This document shows positions 20,553 to 29,196 of a stretch of 40,996 nucleotides of DNA, one piece after another. Origin of the DNA: a virus; IMG/VR virus record IMGVR_UViG_3300025117_000137, positions 1 to 40,996 of that record. One strand, 5' to 3'. The position numbers and the translations under genes are program-made. Position 1 is the first letter of the stretch, and every line of letters starts with the position of its first letter. The notes under the pieces were generated by a model that did no database searches, was not told the origin of the DNA, and saw only the letters and a program-made list of their open reading frames with translations.

Positions 20553-21900
20553 CAGCCGCGCCGCCCTGGCGCTCATGGAGATCGAACTTCAACTGCGCGC
20601 CGAACAGCGCGCTTCCCGTCCTGGCCCGCTGCAAGAGCATCAACTCCCCCCTCCTGGCGACTGGTCCACCTGGCTATTTTGCGGTGGACAAGGCACAGGG
20701 AAAACTCATACGGGAAGCGTGAGTGTAATCAACCACTTGCGCCAATATGGAAAAGGCGCTCGTGTAATTATTGCGGGCGCGACGCGCGATGACGTGCGCA
20801 AAGTGTGCCTCGAAGGGCTTTCGGGAATTATGACTCTAGCCGCACCAGACGAGATCAAACTGAACCGCTCCACCCTGGAGGGGTGGCACGAGGATGGCGG
20901 CCGCATCTATGCGCTGGGTGCGGAGGTTCCTGAGCGTTTCCGGGGACCAGAGGCGACATTGCTCTGGGCGGATGAAATCCGGTCCTGGAACCCGGACTCC
21001 TGGGATGTGGCCGTACTGCGTGCGCGCTTGGAGCCGGCTCCGGGTGTGGGGCCGCGCAAGATCGTGACTAGCACGCCGCGCCCGTGTGCGCTCATGCAGG
21101 ACATGATCGCAGACGCAAAAAGTCATCCTGAAAGAACAGTGGTCTCCTATGGCGCCATGGCCGATAATATTTACTTGTCTCCCAAAGCGCGCGCTGAATA
21201 TTACGAAAAGTTCGGCGGAACAAAGATGGCGGCCCAGGAGCTATTCGGGCAAATGACCTATGAGGATGATGGGGCCATGTGGCGGTCAGGGATGATAGAC
21301 CCGCATCGGCGCAGTAATCCCGCCGACTGGCCCGAGTGGCGGCAGACCGTGCTGGCGATTGACCCGGCGGTGACCACCGGCCCGCGTTCGGATGAGACGG
21401 GCCTGGCCGTGGCCTCGGTCGGCGCGGACGGCCACTATTACCTGAGACACTCGGATGGCGGGCGGTGGGAGCCGGAGAAATGGTCAAGCTTGGCCTTGAC
21501 ATTGTTCCGGGAATATGCTTGTGATTACATAGTGGTCGAAACAAACCAAGGCGGCCAGATGGTAAAATCGACGCTGGAAAACGCTTGCAGGCAACTCGAT
21601 ACACGGCTCCCGCCGACCAAGGATTTTTCGGCGATAAAGAGCAAGCCCCAGCGCGCGCTCCCGATTTCCTTGCTCTATCAGCAGGGGCGCGTTCACCATT
21701 GCGGGGTATTCATCGAATTGGAATCGCAGATGATGCAGCTAAAACCGGACCATGATGATCGGCTTGATGCTGCTGTTTATGCGTTGGCGGAAGTGTCCTG
21801 TCCAGCGCCGGACTTCTCGAAGGTGACCACGCTCCGGCCCCGGCTGTTTGATCCGCGCGGTAGGCGAGACGGCTTAACCGCGTGCAACTTGAGGATGTAA
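20542..21900 (+). CDS. terL: Terminase large subunit
   Basis: A 452-residue packaging ATPase-nuclease. Walker A GGQGTGKT is at 48-55 and Walker B ATLLWADEI at 138-146, followed by the coupling motif TSTPRP. The C-terminal RNase H-like nuclease has AIDPAVTTG, with a catalytic Asp near residue 275, and HDDRLDAAVYAL near 415. The frame is open further upstream, but ATG 20542 is chosen because it lies at the terS end; GTG 20536 is an alternative. The genome is thus packaged by TerS/TerL, unlike transposing Mu relatives that share its virion genes. Confidence 0.92.
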   Translation: MARSSRAALALMEIELQLRAEQRASRPGPLQEHQLPPPGDWSTWLFCGGQGTGKTHTGSVSVINHLRQYGKGARVIIAGATRDDVRKVCLEGLSGIMTLAAPDEIKLNRSTLEGWHEDGGRIYALGAEVPERFRGPEATLLWADEIRSWNPDSWDVAVLRARLEPAPGVGPRKIVTSTPRPCALMQDMIADAKSHPERTVVSYGAMADNIYLSPKARAEYYEKFGGTKMAAQELFGQMTYEDDGAMWRSGMIDPHRRSNPADWPEWRQTVLAIDPAVTTGPRSDETGLAVASVGADGHYYLRHSDGGRWEPEKWSSLALTLFREYACDYIVVETNQGGQMVKSTLENACRQLDTRLPPTKDFSAIKSKPQRALPISLLYQQGRVHHCGVFIELESQMMQLKPDHDDRLDAAVYALAEVSCPAPDFSKVTTLRPRLFDPRGRRDGLTACNLRM

Positions 21901-24233
21901 TGGCGCGACGACGCAAACGATACGCAGTTGAGGGGACGGCTCCAGTGATGGCGACCATGCCGCGCGCCGACCTGCGCCCGCTGCCGTTGCGCCTATCGGT
22001 TGACCCGTACATCATGCGCCTGTTCGGCGAATCGGTTCGTATCGACACGGACTATCAACTCTACTACGGCGGTAAGAGCTGGTCGGACCTGTACGATGTA
22101 TTGCGGGACCCGCAGTGGCTGGCGGCGTGGACTCAGCGGCGGGCGGAATCATGCCAGGCCGAATGGGAGGTCCGGGCGTGGGACCCGGGCGATGAGCGGG
22201 AGCAGGAAATCGCCGATGCGGTGTGGGATATGCTGCAACGCCTACATCTGGAGACGGTCCGGGAGGCGGTGGTGCAGGCGGTGCCCTGTGGCTACAGCGT
22301 GCAGGAGGTCATGTGGGCGCGGCGCGGCGGGATGATCGTCCCCGGGGAGATACTGAGCAAGCCGCCCTGGTGGTTCGACTTTGATATAAACGGCGCACTG
22401 TTGTTCAACGACGGCGGCGTAACTTATCGGCCGGTTGCGGACCGGAAATTCCTACTGTCGCAGCATGGAGCCGATGAGAATAATCCTTACGGCAACAAGC
22501 TGGCGTCGGTTTTGTACTCGTTGGTCTGGGTGAAGCGTCACGCCTGGAAATTCGGCGCGGTGTTCCTGGAAAAGTTCAGCGTTCCCGCGATCTTAGCGCA
22601 CTACGCCAGGACGGTTAGCGAGCAGGACCGGGCGGCGCTGCAGGACGCGATTGAGCAATGGGGCGTAGACCAGGCGCTGTTGATTCCCGAGGAGGCGAAA
22701 GTCTCCATTTTGGCCAACAGCAACGCAAGCGGCCAACATCTGCCTCATGCGCAGATGATAGCAGAGGTAGACCGGATAATCGCCAAGGTGGTATTGGGCG
22801 GGTCGCTGACTCTGGAGGCGGGGAGCGATGGCGGGCGCGGGACGCGGGCTCTGGGCGGCGTACACCGAGAGTCGCTTGACCTGCTTGTGTCGGCTGATTC
22901 GCGCTTGATAGAGCAGACGTTGGGGACGCTGATCCGGTGGATTGTCGATTACAACTGGGGGCCTCAAGAAAACTACCCAGAATTTCGTAACATCGTTGAC
23001 CGCGACGAATTGGATACTGAGCGCAACGAGAATTTGCGGGAGTGGTACAAACTGGGTCTGCCCGTGGCGCTGGAATCGATCTACGAGGCGGCGCAGCTTG
23101 ATCCGCCAGCCGATGACGCCGAGATACTGGAGCCTCCCCCGTCGCCTCCTCCTCCTCCTCCCGACGGCGTGGCCCTGGCCCGTGGTCCGGGGGGCTCCAG
23201 TTTGTCGGCGTTCGCGGCTGGCCCTGGCCCTGGCCCGATAGAGCGGGCTGCGCGGGCTGCGGAGGCGTACTCGGAGCGAGTACGGGTGCGGGCGGAGGAC
23301 GTGGTCCTGGCGGCCCACGCCGGGGCGTTCGAGCCGCTGGTGGCCGACTTCCGGGCCATGAGCCGTGCGGCTGATGGACTGGACGCCATGGCGCAGGCGG
23401 TCGGAGCCTACGAGATAGAGCTACAGACGGATCAGATGCAGCAGGCGCACGCGATGCCGGCGGTCGCGGGCGTCGGGGCCGCGCTGGGCAACGTGCGGTT
23501 GCTGGGGCGGCTGTACGGACTGGGCCGGATGCGGGCGGAAATCCAAGCGCAGGTGGACGCGGAGAAATTTTCGGGCCGGCTCCAGTACGATGATCGGGCG
23601 GAGCTAGTGGCCGATGTGGCGTGGGACCAGGACCCGCAGGCGGTGCTAGATCGGCTGGCGGCGCGATACGACGTGGCCCCGGAGGCGTGGGCGACCATGC
23701 AGGGTGTGGAGCGTGCGGCGGTCTGGTCCTACGCCTACGCCCCATGTGCAGAACTGGTGACGGAAGTCAAGGGGATGATCCAGAACGCGGCGGCGCGGGG
23801 GACCAGCTTCTACGATTTTCAAGTTGAACTCGAAGACGCATATATCAAGCGCGGTCTGATTGCTCCGCTGGCGGAAGGCGGCCGGCTGGGCCAGGTCCTG
23901 GCGCCCTGGTATGTGGAGACGGTTTTCAGGACAACGCTTTTTGACGCATACGGGGCGGCCCGCTGGCGGCAAATGCGGGAGTCGCGGGACTATATTCATT
24001 ATTGCGAATGGGTAACGGCTGGGGACCAACGGGTGCGGCCGTCTCATGCGGCGCTGGAAGGTGTGTACCGAATTGACGACATTCCAGCGCGGCCGCCGAT
24101 TGATTACAAGTGCAGGTGTCTGCTGATTGGCATAACCGAGGGGCGGCGCGGGGAGAACAACTACACCATCCGGGAGGATGCGGATTTGATCGGTTCGACG
24201 GCGCGCGGCGGATTTGGAGGGCTTGATGATTAA
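21900..24233 (+). CDS. Portal protein (DUF935, Mu gp29-like) fused to a MuF-like head protein
   Basis: A 777-residue protein starting at ATG 21900, sharing a base with the terL stop. Residues 20-405 match DUF935 portals: WSDLYDVLRDPQWLAAWTQRR, RLHLETVREAVVQAVPCGYSVQEVMW, KFSVPAILAHY and GTRALGGVHRESLDLLVSAD. Then comes a Pro-rich linker (PSPPPPPPDG near 415-424) and a helical region. The final 150 residues have the Mu gp30/SPP1 gp7 signature VETVFRTTLFDAYGAARW, then DQRVRPSHAALEG, then PPIDYKCRCLLIG. In Mu these are two proteins; here one frame encodes both. Confidence 0.85.
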   Translation: MARRRKRYAVEGTAPVMATMPRADLRPLPLRLSVDPYIMRLFGESVRIDTDYQLYYGGKSWSDLYDVLRDPQWLAAWTQRRAESCQAEWEVRAWDPGDEREQEIADAVWDMLQRLHLETVREAVVQAVPCGYSVQEVMWARRGGMIVPGEILSKPPWWFDFDINGALLFNDGGVTYRPVADRKFLLSQHGADENNPYGNKLASVLYSLVWVKRHAWKFGAVFLEKFSVPAILAHYARTVSEQDRAALQDAIEQWGVDQALLIPEEAKVSILANSNASGQHLPHAQMIAEVDRIIAKVVLGGSLTLEAGSDGGRGTRALGGVHRESLDLLVSADSRLIEQTLGTLIRWIVDYNWGPQENYPEFRNIVDRDELDTERNENLREWYKLGLPVALESIYEAAQLDPPADDAEILEPPPSPPPPPPDGVALARGPGGSSLSAFAAGPGPGPIERAARAAEAYSERVRVRAEDVVLAAHAGAFEPLVADFRAMSRAADGLDAMAQAVGAYEIELQTDQMQQAHAMPAVAGVGAALGNVRLLGRLYGLGRMRAEIQAQVDAEKFSGRLQYDDRAELVADVAWDQDPQAVLDRLAARYDVAPEAWATMQGVERAAVWSYAYAPCAELVTEVKGMIQNAAARGTSFYDFQVELEDAYIKRGLIAPLAEGGRLGQVLAPWYVETVFRTTLFDAYGAARWRQMRESRDYIHYCEWVTAGDQRVRPSHAALEGVYRIDDIPARPPIDYKCRCLLIGITEGRRGENNYTIREDADLIGSTARGGFGGLDD

Positions 24234-25239
24234 GTCGGATTGGATAGAAATTGCGCGGAGCGGGCACTATCCGGGGAAGGTGCCCTTGACCCGGGGCATG
24301 TTCGAGGAAATGGTCGCGGCGTTGCCTCGTCTCACGGACGGCGTACCGCTGACCATCGGCCATCCGGATGGGGAGGCTCTAGCCTGGGGCTGGGTGACCG
24401 CGTTGGACGTGCGCGAAAATGGGGAGAGCGGCCCGGACCGGGGTTGGTCATTGTGGATGCAGGCCGACTTGCAGGATGAACTCGCCGAAATGGTCCGGTC
24501 CGACAAACTGCGCAATCGGAGCATCGGGATAGACCAGGACCCGACTGGCGCGTGGTACCTGTGGCATGTGGCGTTCCTCGGGGCGGTTGCCCCGGCGGTT
24601 CCCGGCATGGAGAAAATCAAAATGAGCGCTGATAAGAGTAAGCAGCGCTGCGAGGTTTTTGAGTTCGCCGCAGCGGGCGGCGATGGTGATACGAAACAGT
24701 CCAGAAAAGGAGATAACATGCTGGACAAAAAAAGCGCGCCGCCCGCACCTGGCGGCAACGATCCGGCCCCGGGGATGCAGGAGCACACCCCGGCCCCGGT
24801 GAACGAGGACTACTCCTACGCCGCCAGCGCCGAACTGGCCAAGCTGCGGCAGGAGTTGGAGGCGGAACGGCGTCTGCGCCGGGTGAGCGAGGCGTCGGCG
24901 TTCTGCGAGCGGCTGGCGGCCGAGGGGCGACTGACCCCGGCCATGTCGGCGGGGCTGCCTGAGCTACTGGCGGCCCTCCCGGATGGTGAGGCGTCTGCGT
25001 TCAGCTACTCGATTTCGGGCGCGGAGAAAAAGACCAACCCGGCGGCGTTCATGCGCGCGTTTCTGGCGAGTCTGCCGATCGCGGTGGATTTCTCCGAGCG
25101 GGCGAAACGGCCGGCCGGTCAGGGCGCCATGCCCCCGGGCGGCGATGGAATCGAGGCGCAGATTAACGCCTATCTGGCGAGCAACCCGGGTGCGTCCGTC
25201 GTCACGGCGGTCCACGCCCTGTCCCAAAAGGAGGACTAA
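24226..25239 (+). CDS. Head maturation protease/scaffold (Mu gpI-like)
   Basis: A 337-residue protein in the gpI position, overlapping the portal gene by 8 bases; ATG 24226 follows GGAGGG. Residues 1-150 resemble the Mu I protease domain: IEIARSGHYPG, GVPLTIGHPDGEALAWGWV with a possible catalytic His, and RNRSIGIDQD with Ser. The C-terminal 170 residues are a charged helical scaffold (LAKLRQELEAERRLRRVSEASAFCERLAAEGRLTP, typical of Mu Z). An internal start in frame at 24718 likely gives the scaffold alone. Confidence 0.8.
   Translation: MIKSDWIEIARSGHYPGKVPLTRGMFEEMVAALPRLTDGVPLTIGHPDGEALAWGWVTALDVRENGESGPDRGWSLWMQADLQDELAEMVRSDKLRNRSIGIDQDPTGAWYLWHVAFLGAVAPAVPGMEKIKMSADKSKQRCEVFEFAAAGGDGDTKQSRKGDNMLDKKSAPPAPGGNDPAPGMQEHTPAPVNEDYSYAASAELAKLRQELEAERRLRRVSEASAFCERLAAEGRLTPAMSAGLPELLAALPDGEASAFSYSISGAEKKTNPAAFMRAFLASLPIAVDFSERAKRPAGQGAMPPGGDGIEAQINAYLASNPGASVVTAVHALSQKED
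24718..25239 (+). CDS. Nested scaffold protein (Mu gpZ-like) from an internal start
   Basis: The same frame as the protease gene contains ATG 24718 preceded by AAAAGGAGATAAC, a far stronger ribosome site than most internal methionines have. The product, 173 residues beginning MLDKKSAPPAPGG, covers exactly the scaffold part. Mu genes I/Z and lambda C/Nu3 use this arrangement. Function: core of the procapsid, cleaved or lost on maturation. Confidence 0.7.
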   Translation: MLDKKSAPPAPGGNDPAPGMQEHTPAPVNEDYSYAASAELAKLRQELEAERRLRRVSEASAFCERLAAEGRLTPAMSAGLPELLAALPDGEASAFSYSISGAEKKTNPAAFMRAFLASLPIAVDFSERAKRPAGQGAMPPGGDGIEAQINAYLASNPGASVVTAVHALSQKED

Positions 25240-25241
25240 AC

Positions 25242-27077
25242 ATGACCGCAACCAACATACAAGCCTCTCGGGGTGGGATACGGGTCTCGGTCCCGACCGC
25301 GACGACCACCTTGGTCAAGGGCCGGTTTATCACCCCGGCCGGCGCCTATGCCGGCGCGGGCGAGCACGCCAGCCTGGTCTCCGTGGACGATTACTCCACC
25401 GATGGGTACATCGCCTGTCAGCAGGGCGGGGAGTGCATGGTGGAGACGGCCGGCGTCATCGCGATTGACGCCGAGCTCGCGCTTGCCGCCAACGGGCGAG
25501 TCAAAACGCGCGAAACGGAAGATTATTGCAACGGGTACGCGCGACAGGCGGCCGGCGGGGCCGGGGAATTCATCCTGGTCAACCTGGAGCACGGCTACAG
25601 CATCAGCGCCGATGACGCCCTGGCCGCGCATATCGCCGACACGACCGGGGCGCACGCGGCGAGCGCCATCAGCGTACTGGATACCGCCACCCGGTACACC
25701 GGCGCGGATGTGGAGACCTGCCTGGCCGAGATCGCCGGCGCCGGCCGGACCACTGAGACGATCAAGGCCAACGCCACGGCCATCGCCGGCCACCTGAGCG
25801 ACACGACCGACGCCCATGCTGCGAGCGCGGTGAGCGTAGTGACAAGCGCGTTTGCGGGCGTCCTGAGCGCGGCTGACGACACTGTGCAAAAGGCCCTGGA
25901 CACGATCGACGATCATGGGCATACCGCAGCCGCCATCCCCGTGGTGGACGCCGGTAATTTATACACGGAAACGAATATCGAAACGGTGCTGGCTGAAATA
26001 GCGGGCGTCGGGCGCACCACGGAGACCCTGAAAAGCATTTCCGATCACACCGGCGCGGCATCTGCGGCTCATGCGGGCAGCGCCATCGCCGTCACCTCGG
26101 CCGGGTTCACCGCCGCCCTGCTGGCGCTGGCCCCGGGGCCGACCACCGTGCAGGCAGTGGCCGTCGCGATGGACGCCATCGCGGACGGGACGACCATCGA
26201 TGCGACGGCCGTCACCGGAAAATTAAAAATCGCGGACGGTGGAGTCGGTGTCTCCAAGTTGGGCGCTGGCGCGGTGGGCGTGGGCCTGGAACTGAACGCG
26301 GGCGCGGCTCGCGTCGCGGCTCCGGCTGCGGCCTCGGGCCTGGGCGGCGGCGCGGGCGTGTCGCTCGTGGTCAACCCGGACAACTCCACCATTGAGCTTA
26401 CCGCTGTCACCGGCGAGGTGAAGGTCAAGGACCTCGGAATCACCACCGGCAAGATCGCGCTGCTGGCGGTGGACACGCCGCAATTGGCGCTGCTGGCGGT
26501 GGAAAACGCGCAAATCGGATTGCTCGCCGTGGACTCCCCGCAGATCGCGGCCGGAGCAATCGACTTGGGGCACATGTCGGCCGACTCCGTGGACTCCGAC
26601 CAGTACGTCGATGGTTCAATCGACCTGGTGCATATGTCCGCCGATTCGGTTGATTCGCCGCAGTATGTGGACGGCTCTGTCGACGTGATACACTTGGCCG
26701 TCGCCGCCAAGCCGCTGGTCCAGATTCCGTTCGAGGTCGATCTGGCCGACATCGTGGGCGTGCAGGACATCATCACCGACTATCTGCCCGGATTCGCGTT
26801 CGAGATCGTCAAGTTCGACGCGGTGGTCACGAAGGCGGTCACCACGCCGGCGAAGGACATCACCTGCGTGCTGGACATCGGAGCCAATCCGGTCACCGGC
26901 GGCTCGTTGCAGCTGGCCGGAACGTTCACGCTGGGCGCGCGCCAGGCGTCCACCGACATCACGGCCGCCAACACGGGCAACGCCGCAGCCGTGCTGACCA
27001 TCAAATGCAGCGTGTGCACGGCCGCCTTTGTCGAGGGCCGCGCGTCGTTCCATTTGACCCTGCGGCAGACCGACTAA
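25242..27077 (+). CDS. Capsid cement (DUF2190-like) domain fused to a fibre-like protein
   Basis: A 611-residue protein between scaffold and capsid genes, where small decoration proteins usually lie. Residues 1-110 resemble DUF2190 cement proteins: VSVPTATTTLVKGRFITPAGAY, then GYARQAAGGAGEFILVNLEHG. Residues 120-290 repeat HAASA and FAGVLSAADD-type modules as in fibre proteins. Residues about 400-490 hold short repeats LLAVDTPQL / LLAVENAQI / LLAVDSPQI and two copies of ADSVDSxQYVDGS. Residues 490-611 form a beta-rich C-terminal domain. Likely a head fibre anchored to the capsid surface. Confidence 0.65.
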   Translation: MTATNIQASRGGIRVSVPTATTTLVKGRFITPAGAYAGAGEHASLVSVDDYSTDGYIACQQGGECMVETAGVIAIDAELALAANGRVKTRETEDYCNGYARQAAGGAGEFILVNLEHGYSISADDALAAHIADTTGAHAASAISVLDTATRYTGADVETCLAEIAGAGRTTETIKANATAIAGHLSDTTDAHAASAVSVVTSAFAGVLSAADDTVQKALDTIDDHGHTAAAIPVVDAGNLYTETNIETVLAEIAGVGRTTETLKSISDHTGAASAAHAGSAIAVTSAGFTAALLALAPGPTTVQAVAVAMDAIADGTTIDATAVTGKLKIADGGVGVSKLGAGAVGVGLELNAGAARVAAPAAASGLGGGAGVSLVVNPDNSTIELTAVTGEVKVKDLGITTGKIALLAVDTPQLALLAVENAQIGLLAVDSPQIAAGAIDLGHMSADSVDSDQYVDGSIDLVHMSADSVDSPQYVDGSVDVIHLAVAAKPLVQIPFEVDLADIVGVQDIITDYLPGFAFEIVKFDAVVTKAVTTPAKDITCVLDIGANPVTGGSLQLAGTFTLGARQASTDITAANTGNAAAVLTIKCSVCTAAFVEGRASFHLTLRQTD

Positions 27078-27085
27078 CCATTTCC

Positions 27086-27101
27086 GGGGGCTCCAGCCCC
27101 C
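27086..27101 (+). terminator. Hairpin before the major capsid gene
   Basis: The stem-loop GGGGGCTCCAGCCCCC (6-bp stem, loop TCCA) is followed by ATTTTG, a short T run. It lies between the cement-fibre and capsid genes and could be a weak terminator or an mRNA end-protector that sets capsid expression. It nearly matches the 18662-18677 hairpin. Confidence 0.5.
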
Positions 27102-27123
27102 ATTTTGAAAGGTATACGCAAAA

Positions 27124-28209
27124 ATGAGCAGAATAGAATTTGGAAGGAACGATCAACGCGGGTCGGCTTACACTTTGGCCGCCGACGCTGGGCTCGCCGA
27201 TAGGCTGTGGAGCAAATTCGCGCGTGACTATCAGCGCAAATCCATCGCGGCCCGGGTGGCCCGCTCGTTCGCCGACCGGGCCGATTCCCTGCGCCTGGTT
27301 GATCCGGTGCTGACCAATATCGCGCAGGAGTACAGGGGACAGGACTACATCGCCGACATGTTGTTCCCGACGATACCCGTTTCGGCGCGCGCCTTCGAGT
27401 ATCCGATATTCGGAAAAGAGGCGTGGATCGACAACAGGGCAATCGCCCTGCGCGTCGCCGGGGAGGAGCCGCAGGTGCTCCTGAGCAACGTCACCACGGG
27501 GTCCGCCACCACCATCGATCGCTGGATTGCGACCGCCGTGGACGATACTGAGATGCAGGAGGCCACGCCCGGGACCGAGCGGCTGACCACTATGGCCGGC
27601 CTGGTCGAGTACCTCATGGAGCAGAAAATGCTCTGGCTGGAGGCAGACGCGGCCGAAATAGTCATGAACTCCGGTTTGTACGTAAGCGGAAACACCAGCT
27701 CGCCCGGAACCAAGTGGGACGCTGCGGGCGGCGATTTCCAGGGCGATTTCGTGGGCGCGTTGGAGGTCATCAGCGGCAATGTGGGCGCGAAAGCGAATAC
27801 CGTTCTGATGAGCCCGGGCGTCTGGTATTCGATGCTCAAAAATTCGCAATTCCTGGCGCCGAACGCCAACGCGGCCGTCGTTGGTCCTCCCGATGTGCGC
27901 ACTTGGTTTGCGCAGTTTGGAATCAACCGCGTCCTGGTGGGCGAAGCGTTCAAAATGCTGCCGGCCGACTCCTCGGTTGAGCGCCTGTGGGGAACCGAGT
28001 ATTTCTGGCTCGGCTACGTCGCACAGAGCGTCCAGGCCAACATCCGGCGTCCCTCATTTGGGTACAAATTCGCGAGGTCGAGCTATCCGCAGATTGTCCC
28101 CGAGCGGAACGCCTACGGCGGATGGACCAAGGTTCGCGTTTGGTCTTGCGAACGGCCGGTCGTGACCTCCTATCCGGCGGCCTACCTGTTCTCCAACGTG
28201 CTGGCGTAA
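27124..28209 (+). CDS. Major capsid protein
   Basis: A 361-residue protein in the Mu T position with the features of an HK97-fold coat protein. VDPVLTNIAQEYRGQDYIADMLFPTIPV (residues 59-86) and the following strand YPIFGKEAW resemble the N-arm/E-loop start of many head proteins. A long spine helix (MAGLVEYLMEQKMLWLEADAAEIV) and the ending VRVWSCERPVVTSYPAAYLFSNVL complete the pattern. Start ATG 27124 follows GAAAGG with a slightly long spacing. Position between scaffold/cement and gp36-like genes supports the call. Confidence 0.85.
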   Translation: MSRIEFGRNDQRGSAYTLAADAGLADRLWSKFARDYQRKSIAARVARSFADRADSLRLVDPVLTNIAQEYRGQDYIADMLFPTIPVSARAFEYPIFGKEAWIDNRAIALRVAGEEPQVLLSNVTTGSATTIDRWIATAVDDTEMQEATPGTERLTTMAGLVEYLMEQKMLWLEADAAEIVMNSGLYVSGNTSSPGTKWDAAGGDFQGDFVGALEVISGNVGAKANTVLMSPGVWYSMLKNSQFLAPNANAAVVGPPDVRTWFAQFGINRVLVGEAFKMLPADSSVERLWGTEYFWLGYVAQSVQANIRRPSFGYKFARSSYPQIVPERNAYGGWTKVRVWSCERPVVTSYPAAYLFSNVLA

Positions 28210-28219
28210 GGTACTCTTC

Positions 28220-28678
28220 ATGGCCTACTGCACCTATGCGGACCTCGAAACATACAGGCTGAACGCGGACAAGCTGGCGGAACTGAGCGCGCATGACCCC
28301 GACGGGACGGTCAACACCGCGCGTATTACGGCCGCCTGCGAGGATGTATCCTACCGCATCGACTGTTACATCCGGGGCCGCGCCACGCTGCCAGTGACGG
28401 ACGCCGACACGCTGGCGTTCCTGCGGGGAATAGCTCTCGACCTTGCAGTGTGCGCTCTTTTTACGCGGTACAGCGTACCGAGTGAGGAGACGACGAAAGA
28501 GTGCGATAGGGCCGTGGACATGCTTGAGGCCATCCGGGACGGAAAGATGTTGCTCCCCTCTGGCGGCGCGATTGCTGCGCCCCCAGGGGTGTGGGCCAAA
28601 TCGAATCTGCGCACTTTGACGATTGGCGGCGACACCTCGGATTCTGAATCCGAGGGTAACCTGGACTATTTCCCATGA
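28220..28678 (+). CDS. Head-tail completion protein (DUF1320, Mu gp36-like)
   Basis: A 152-residue protein of the DUF1320 family. It opens MAYCTYADLETYRLNADKLAELS and continues ARITAACEDVSYRIDCYIRGR with LRGIALDLAVCALFTRY, the family's characteristic helices. It sits between capsid and gpG-like genes as in Mu, and probably closes the head-tail junction. It overlaps the next gene by four bases. Confidence 0.85.
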   Translation: MAYCTYADLETYRLNADKLAELSAHDPDGTVNTARITAACEDVSYRIDCYIRGRATLPVTDADTLAFLRGIALDLAVCALFTRYSVPSEETTKECDRAVDMLEAIRDGKMLLPSGGAIAAPPGVWAKSNLRTLTIGGDTSDSESEGNLDYFP

Positions 28679-29196
28679 GCGAGTTGGATCAATGGCGCAG
28701 GTTCATGCGTGACTTCACTCGGAGAGTATCCGATTTGGGGCCGGTCTTGCGTGAAATCGGGGAAGAGGGCATTGCCGACAGCGTGACGAATGTGCGGCGG
28801 GCGGAGACGCCAACCGAGCGGCCGTGGGCTGAGCTGCGGCCGAATACCGTGCTCAATAAAGCGCGGCTGGGGAAGACGCGGCCCGGGATCATGAGTGGGC
28901 AGATGCTGCGACTCTTGATGAAGGTGGACGTGGGCGCGGCGGTTGTGCATTGGGGAACCAATGTGCTGCATGGCGCATACTTCCACAAGGGGACCAAGAA
29001 ACATCCGATAGAGGCTAAGCGGCGCAAGACGCTGGCCTGGTTCGGCGCGGGGGGATGGCATTTCCCGCGCGCTGTCGAACATCCCGGCCAGGTGGGGCGT
29101 GAGTGGGTGGGGATTGGACCGCGACTGGAGCGGCTGATTTCCAAAATCCTGCATCGCCATATCGATGAGGCGGCGCGGCGCGGGGGGTCAGCATGA
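28675..29196 (+). CDS. Virion morphogenesis protein (Mu gpG / P2 gpS-like)
   Basis: A 173-residue protein in the Mu G position. RRAETPTERPWAELRPNTVLNKARLG (residues 41-66) and SGQMLRLLMKVDVGAAVVHWGTNVLHGAYFHKGTK fit the phage virion morphogenesis family, which completes or terminates the tail. The tail (EWVGIGPRLERLISKILHRH) is basic and helical. Overlaps both neighbours by four bases. Confidence 0.85.
   Translation: MSELDQWRRFMRDFTRRVSDLGPVLREIGEEGIADSVTNVRRAETPTERPWAELRPNTVLNKARLGKTRPGIMSGQMLRLLMKVDVGAAVVHWGTNVLHGAYFHKGTKKHPIEAKRRKTLAWFGAGGWHFPRAVEHPGQVGREWVGIGPRLERLISKILHRHIDEAARRGGSA

Noticed and set aside
23148-23170. CCT-repeat tract in the portal gene
   Set aside because: It encodes the Pro-rich linker between portal and MuF domains and is adequately explained by coding.
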